64,000 nt of DNA from Oscillospiraceae bacterium. GTDB taxonomy: Bacteria > Bacillota > Clostridia > Oscillospirales > Ruminococcaceae. A model generated the notes under the pieces. That model saw only the letters and a list, made by a program, of their open reading frames with translations, made no database searches and was not told the DNA's origin. The translations under genes and the position numbers were made by a program. The stretch spans positions 26,017 to 90,016 of the forward strand of contig JAFUNR010000008.1 of the NCBI GenBank assembly GCA_017472965.1, given 5' to 3'. Numbering within the stretch: the stretch's first letter is position 1; each line of letters opens with the position of its first letter. This document shows positions 60,155 to 64,000 of this stretch, in pieces.

Positions 60155-61294
60155 TCAATTATCCAGTTTCCACTTCTGCTGCCAGATCACAGCGGGGCCT
60201 TCCTCAACGGTGTGAGCGTAGAAAACCGTCAACAGGCTGCCGTCAGCAAGCTCTACGGTGGCAGGGTAGCCCAGATCGTCGCCGTAATCGCTTTCAAACA
60301 GGATGTGATCGGTATCCCAGCTTTCGCCGCCATCGGTGCTGAACATCAGCCGGATACCCGGCTTGCCGATCAGGCGGTTGCTGTAGGCGGCGATCAGCAC
60401 GCCGGAGGAGTGCATCATGATATGCGATGGTGCACCGCCCTGCGGGTGGATCAGCCGGTGCGGCGTGCTCCATGTTTTGCCGCCGTCATCCGATTCACTC
60501 TGATAGGTGGAGAACTGCAGCTCGGTATTTGCCGTGTACACGCGAAGGTGGCACAGAATGCGCCCTCCCGGCAGTTGGATGGCATAAGGCTCACAGGAGT
60601 AGGTTTTTTCTCCAAGGGTATCTTCGATATCGGGGATGCTGCCGAGCCATGTCATCTCGCCGGTGCCGGGGTCGATGCGGTAAGCATGAACAAGGTCTGT
60701 GTTGGGAAGCTGGTGACGGCAATCACTGCGGGCCTCGCCGACCCACAGAATGGCGCCGTCGTGCAATTCGGTGGGGCCGTGGGGAGAGCTGATGGGTGCA
60801 AGATGCAGCGGCCCGAAAGTGACGCCATTGTCAAAGCTGACGCGGAAGGTGCCGCCGAGACCGATCTTTTCCTGCTCAGCGGTGATCATATCCAGATAGG
60901 CCAGACGGTATTCCTGATCCGGAGTGGCGTTTTTCAGCCAATCATCTGCATTGTGGTGGAAATCACTGAGCGTCCAATCACGCTGGAATTGAAGCGTATT
61001 GTTGAAGGAGGTGACGATGAGGCCGCTTTCGCCAAAGGGCAGCAGACCGGCGTCGCGGTCATCCAGCACAGTACCAATCACGGGTGCGGGCAGACTCCAG
61101 CTTTCGCCCTCGTCATCGCTGAACGAAAGAACAGCCTTTCCAAAGGGGCAGACATGAGTCAGCCGGAAGCCGGAGGCAACGGCTGCAAGTCTGCCGTTTT
61201 TCAGCCGCGCCACGGTGGGCCATGCAAAATAATTCAAGCGGCTGTACGGATTCTCCATAATGATGCGGGGGTCACCAAGCAGATGAAACTTCAT
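60155..61294 (-). CDS. Sialidase-fold (BNR/Asp-box) protein 1, probable intracellular
   Basis: This 379-residue six-bladed propeller has three Asp-box motifs of the SxDxGxxW type (SDDEGESW near 76, SDDGGKTW near 271, STDGGESW near 318). Conserved blocks YFAWPTVARL, PFGESGL and SSPHGPTELHDG are shared with the next two genes. The canonical sialidase FRIP motif with its Arg is not evident, so sialidase activity is uncertain. There is no signal peptide. AAAGGAGG is before the ATG at 61294. The 3' 333 bp are almost identical to the neighbouring paralogue. Confidence 0.78.
   Translation of the reverse strand: MKFHLLGDPRIIMENPYSRLNYFAWPTVARLKNGRLAAVASGFRLTHVCPFGKAVLSFSDDEGESWSLPAPVIGTVLDDRDAGLLPFGESGLIVTSFNNTLQFQRDWTLSDFHHNADDWLKNATPDQEYRLAYLDMITAEQEKIGLGGTFRVSFDNGVTFGPLHLAPISSPHGPTELHDGAILWVGEARSDCRHQLPNTDLVHAYRIDPGTGEMTWLGSIPDIEDTLGEKTYSCEPYAIQLPGGRILCHLRVYTANTELQFSTYQSESDDGGKTWSTPHRLIHPQGGAPSHIMMHSSGVLIAAYSNRLIGKPGIRLMFSTDGGESWDTDHILFESDYGDDLGYPATVELADGSLLTVFYAHTVEEGPAVIWQQKWKLDN
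60164..60496 (-). repeat. Near-identical 333-bp segment, copy 1
   Basis: Counted by eye, about 11 of 333 bases differ from 61330-61662, although the rest of the two genes differ far more. It spans the C-terminal third of the protein. Confidence 0.85.
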
Positions 61295-61320
61295 AGTTAG
61301 CCTCCTTTTTACACAAACCC

Positions 61321-62460
61321 TTACAGTTCCAGTTTCCACTTCTGCTGCCAGATCACAGCGGGGCCCTCCTCGCCGGTGTGAGCGTAGAAAACCGTCAACA
61401 GGCTGCCGTCGGCAAGCTCTACGGTGGCAGGGTAGCCCAGATCGTCGCCGTAATCGCTTTCAAACAGGATGTGATCGGTATCCCAGCTTTCGCCGCCGTC
61501 GGTGCTGAACATCAGCCGGATGCCCGGCTTGCCGATCAGACGGTTGCTGTAGGCGGCGATCAGCACGCCGGAGGAGTGCATCATGATATGCGATGGTGCA
61601 CCGCCCTGCGGGTGGATCAATCGGTGCGGCTTGCTCCATGTCTTGCCGCCGTCATCCGATTCGGATTGATACAACGTGAACATCAGCTCGCCCTTGGGCT
61701 TCTGTACACGGATGTGGCACAGAATGCGGCCGCCCGGCAGCTGGAAAGCATACGGCTCGTAGCTGGCAAGCTCCACGCCGTCGGTATCGGTAATATCGGG
61801 CACGCTGCCTACATAGCTCATTTTACCGCTGTCGGGATCAATGGAAAAGGCCTGGATCTGTGCGGTATCACACAGCTGATCCATGTTTTCCTCGCGTGCA
61901 CAGCCGACCCACAGAATGGTACCGTCATGCAGCTCGGTGGGGCCGTGGGGAGAGGTGATGGGGGAGAGCAGCACCGGCCCGAAGGTGGTGCCGTTATCGT
62001 GACTGATGCGGTAGCAATCACCCAGTGCGGCTTTTTCCTGCTCGGGAGTGATCATGTTCATGTAGGCGACGCGGTAGTCCTCATCTGGAGTGGCGTTTTT
62101 CAGCCAGTCATCTGCAGTGTGATGAAAATCACGCTTGAGCCATTTCCGGTTGCTTTCCAGCGAGGCAATGATGGAGTTATACAGGACGCCGCTTTCGCCG
62201 AAGGGCAGCACGCCCGCATCGCGGTTGTCCATTACTGTATCCACCAGCACCATCGGCGGGCACCAGTGTTCCCCCTCGTCCGTGCTGTAGGAAAGTACGC
62301 CCTTGCCGAAAGGACACACATGGGTCAGACGAAAGCCGGAGGCTGCAACAGCCAGTCTGCCATCGCGCAGCCGTGCCACAGTGGGCCAGGCAAAATAGCA
62401 GTGGCGGCTGTCGGGGTTCTCCATGATAATGCGGGGATCGCCAAGGCGTTCAAATTTCAT
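61321..62460 (-). CDS. Sialidase-fold (BNR/Asp-box) protein 2, probable intracellular
   Basis: This 379-residue paralogue has the same layout: STDEGEHW, SDDGGKTW and STDGGESW Asp-boxes, with YFAWPTVARL and SSPHGPTELHDG. It has no signal peptide. The C-terminal 107 residues differ from protein 1 at only about four positions, while the first 270 differ strongly. AAAAAGGAGTG precedes ATG 62460. It is the middle gene of a three-gene operon. Confidence 0.78.
   Translation of the reverse strand: MKFERLGDPRIIMENPDSRHCYFAWPTVARLRDGRLAVAASGFRLTHVCPFGKGVLSYSTDEGEHWCPPMVLVDTVMDNRDAGVLPFGESGVLYNSIIASLESNRKWLKRDFHHTADDWLKNATPDEDYRVAYMNMITPEQEKAALGDCYRISHDNGTTFGPVLLSPITSPHGPTELHDGTILWVGCAREENMDQLCDTAQIQAFSIDPDSGKMSYVGSVPDITDTDGVELASYEPYAFQLPGGRILCHIRVQKPKGELMFTLYQSESDDGGKTWSKPHRLIHPQGGAPSHIMMHSSGVLIAAYSNRLIGKPGIRLMFSTDGGESWDTDHILFESDYGDDLGYPATVELADGSLLTVFYAHTGEEGPAVIWQQKWKLEL
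61330..61662 (-). repeat. Near-identical 333-bp segment, copy 2
   Basis: Partner of the segment at 60164-60496; sharp boundaries with diverged flanks. Confidence 0.85.
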
Positions 62461-62495
62461 AATAGCACTCCTTTTTTGTTATGTACGGCGGTTCA

Positions 62496-63632
62496 TCAAG
62501 GGGTCAGCTCCCAGCGCTGCTGCCAGATCACGGCAGGTCCTTTTTCTTTTTCAAAGCCGTAATAGACCGTCAGCAGACTGCCGTCGTTCAGTTCGATGGT
62601 GGAGGGATAACCCACATCACCGCTGAATTCATTTTTCACCAGAACATAGTCGGTCTGCCAGCTTTCACCCAGATCGCGGCTCAACATCACATTGATGCTG
62701 GGGGTTCCGATCACGCGGTTGCCGTAAACAGAGATCAGTACGCCGGAGGAGTGCAGCAGCAGGTGCGCCGGTGCGCCGCCCTGCGGGTGCAGCAGCAGCT
62801 GAGGCTTGCTCCATGTTTTGCCCTTATCCTCCGAAATGGATTGGTAGGTGGTGAACATGGCAGGGCCGCCTTCCATTTTCTGCACGCGGATGTGGCACAG
62901 CAGCCGCCCGTCGGGCAGCTCGATAGCGTGTGGCTCACAGGAACTGAGCAGCTCGCCGTCGTCGGAGTAAATGTGGTCGATGTGCCCGATATATTCCATT
63001 GCACCGTTTTCCGCAAGCGACCATGCTTCGATGTAGCAATCCTCCGGCTTCAGGGTGCCGGTGGTGTCAAAAGGTGTGCCCACATAGATTATTTTGCCGT
63101 CGGCACATCTGAGCGGGCCGTGGGGTGCGGAAACAGGGCTTTTCAGAAGAGGGCCGAAGGTGATGCCGCCGTCATGCGAGATGCGCATGGTGGAGCCGTA
63201 ATAGGCATCCTCGTCTTCCGCGGTGACAGCATCCAGATATCCTTTGCGGTAGGCAACATCCGGGAAAGGTGCAAAGGAGGTTTGCTTGCCGTCCTTGCTG
63301 CTTGTTTCGATGCAGCGATACTGCGCTGCGGCACGGTTATTAAAGGATGTGACCACCAGACTGTTTTCTCCGAAAGCCAGAACGCCGCCGTCGCGGTCGT
63401 CCAGTGCGGTATCGATGACAGGAATGGGCGGCAGATAGGTCTTTCCTTCGTCGGCACTGTAGCTGATACAGGTTTTGCCGAAGGGGCAGACATGACCCAG
63501 CCGGAATCCGGAGGCAGCGACTGCAATGCGTCCATCCTGCAGACGGGCCACAGTGGGCCAGCCGAAGTAGTTGTGCTTGCTCATGGGATTGCACATGATG
63601 ATCTGCTGATCACCGATCGGACGAATGTTCAT
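62496..63632 (-). CDS. Sialidase-fold (BNR/Asp-box) protein 3, probable intracellular
   Basis: This 378-residue paralogue is the most diverged of the three. It keeps YFGWPTVARL, PFGKTCISYS, Asp-box-like SADEGKTY (incomplete), SEDKGKTW and SRDLGESW, and ends WQQRWEL. It has no signal peptide. It is the first gene after the operon promoter; GGAGTG lies before the ATG at 63632. Its substrate is unknown; the three copies may act on related sugar acids or sialic-acid-like compounds. Confidence 0.76.
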   Translation of the reverse strand: MNIRPIGDQQIIMCNPMSKHNYFGWPTVARLQDGRIAVAASGFRLGHVCPFGKTCISYSADEGKTYLPPIPVIDTALDDRDGGVLAFGENSLVVTSFNNRAAAQYRCIETSSKDGKQTSFAPFPDVAYRKGYLDAVTAEDEDAYYGSTMRISHDGGITFGPLLKSPVSAPHGPLRCADGKIIYVGTPFDTTGTLKPEDCYIEAWSLAENGAMEYIGHIDHIYSDDGELLSSCEPHAIELPDGRLLCHIRVQKMEGGPAMFTTYQSISEDKGKTWSKPQLLLHPQGGAPAHLLLHSSGVLISVYGNRVIGTPSINVMLSRDLGESWQTDYVLVKNEFSGDVGYPSTIELNDGSLLTVYYGFEKEKGPAVIWQQRWELTP

Positions 63633-63682
63633 ACTTTCACTCCTTGCTGTTTCATTGTGGGGAATATACTCCCTCTGCCTTT

Positions 63683-63710
63683 ATTATATAGGAAAACGAT
63701 GGGAATGCAA
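63683..63710 (-). promoter_or_regulatory. Promoter of the sialidase-fold operon
   Basis: On the minus strand: TTGCAT, 16-bp spacer, TATAAT, about 50 bases before protein 3. Confidence 0.65.
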
Positions 63711-63770
63711 GTGCCAAATCCGGACATGTTTTTCAAAAAACGGCAGGAATGAGAACATTGCCTGCGGATG

Positions 63771-63811
63771 AAAAAAGAGGGAGCAGCCGCAGCGCGGTGC
63801 TCCCTCTTTTT
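63771..63811 (-). terminator. Terminator of the surface-protein gene
   Basis: AAAAAGAGGGAGCA pairs with TGCTCCCTCTTTTT around a 12-base loop. It separates the partial gene at the window end from the sialidase-fold operon. Confidence 0.9.
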
Positions 63812-63840
63812 CTATTGGTGTGATACAAAACAATACAGCT

Positions 63841-64000
63841 TTACTTTTTCACCGTCAGCGTCACGGTTTCGGTGGTGACGGAATTGCCGAAGGCATCGGT
63901 GATGACGCAGTACACCTCACGGTCAGCGCGGGTCTTATTCATCACATCGTCGTAGGTGTTATCCCGCACGGAGGATTTGAACCAGCTCCGGCTTCCTGCA
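63841..64000 (-). CDS. C-terminal end of an Ig-like surface protein, 5' part outside window
   Basis: The last 52 codons on the minus strand translate to a beta-strand pattern with SWFKSSV, NTYDDV, REVYCVITDAFGNSV and TVTLTVKK before the stop. This is typical of the final Ig-like (BIg or PKD-like) repeat of large Clostridial surface proteins. The rest lies beyond the window, so size and function cannot be judged. Confidence 0.65.
   Translation of the reverse strand, partial: AGSRSWFKSSVRDNTYDDVMNKTRADREVYCVITDAFGNSVTTETVTLTVKK

Overview
The window looks like a chromosomal segment of a moderately GC-rich, spore-forming Clostridium-class Firmicute, probably in the Oscillospiraceae/Ruminococcaceae range. 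This rests on a complete spoIIIA operon, the Bacillus/Clostridium-type order yqhY-nusB-xseA-xseB-ispA-dxs-tlyA-argR-recN, a tyrosine T-box leader, strong AGGAGG-type ribosome sites and codon use rich in G/C at third positions. The genus assignment is inference only. No rRNA, tRNA, CRISPR array, phage or insertion sequence was found, and no gene-free stretch is longer than about 300 bases.

Region 1 (1-9.5 kb) is carbohydrate metabolism. It holds the end of a GH35 beta-galactosidase-like gene, an acyltransferase with a zinc ribbon, a YfcC-type carrier, and an IclR regulator divergent from a four-gene operon (SDR dehydrogenase, UxuA-like dehydratase, RraA-like aldolase, lactonase). That operon reads as an oxidative sugar or sugar-acid route. 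A palindrome between the two divergent promoters is a likely IclR operator.

Region 2 (9.5-33.3 kb) is the most unusual part. A membrane-embedded LuxR-type regulator is divergent from a long run of plus-strand genes. These encode homologues of the Bacillus YdjG, YdjH and YdjI envelope proteins, three paralogous 5'-nucleotidase-family proteins without signal peptides, several lipoproteins, several small zinc-knuckle proteins, secreted or anchored Ig/SH3/Cys-repeat proteins, an MscS channel and a CBS protein. A 55-bp element containing an inverted repeat occurs twice, once in front of each transcription unit, and may be the operator of the whole module.

Region 3 (33.3-54 kb) is housekeeping. 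It contains lysA, a flavin-reductase-like gene next to a TetR gene with a clear operator, spoIIIAA-AH, the yqhY-to-recN isoprenoid/DNA-repair operon, an AT-rich lipoprotein gene, and a Tyr T-box that controls an MBL-fold hydrolase plus tyrS.

Region 4 (54-64 kb) is accessory. It contains a LytTR response regulator with a sensor kinase lacking a membrane domain, two half-size ABC exporters, an AraC regulator, and three tandem sialidase-fold genes, two of which share a nearly identical 333-bp segment. The window ends in the tail of an Ig-like surface protein.
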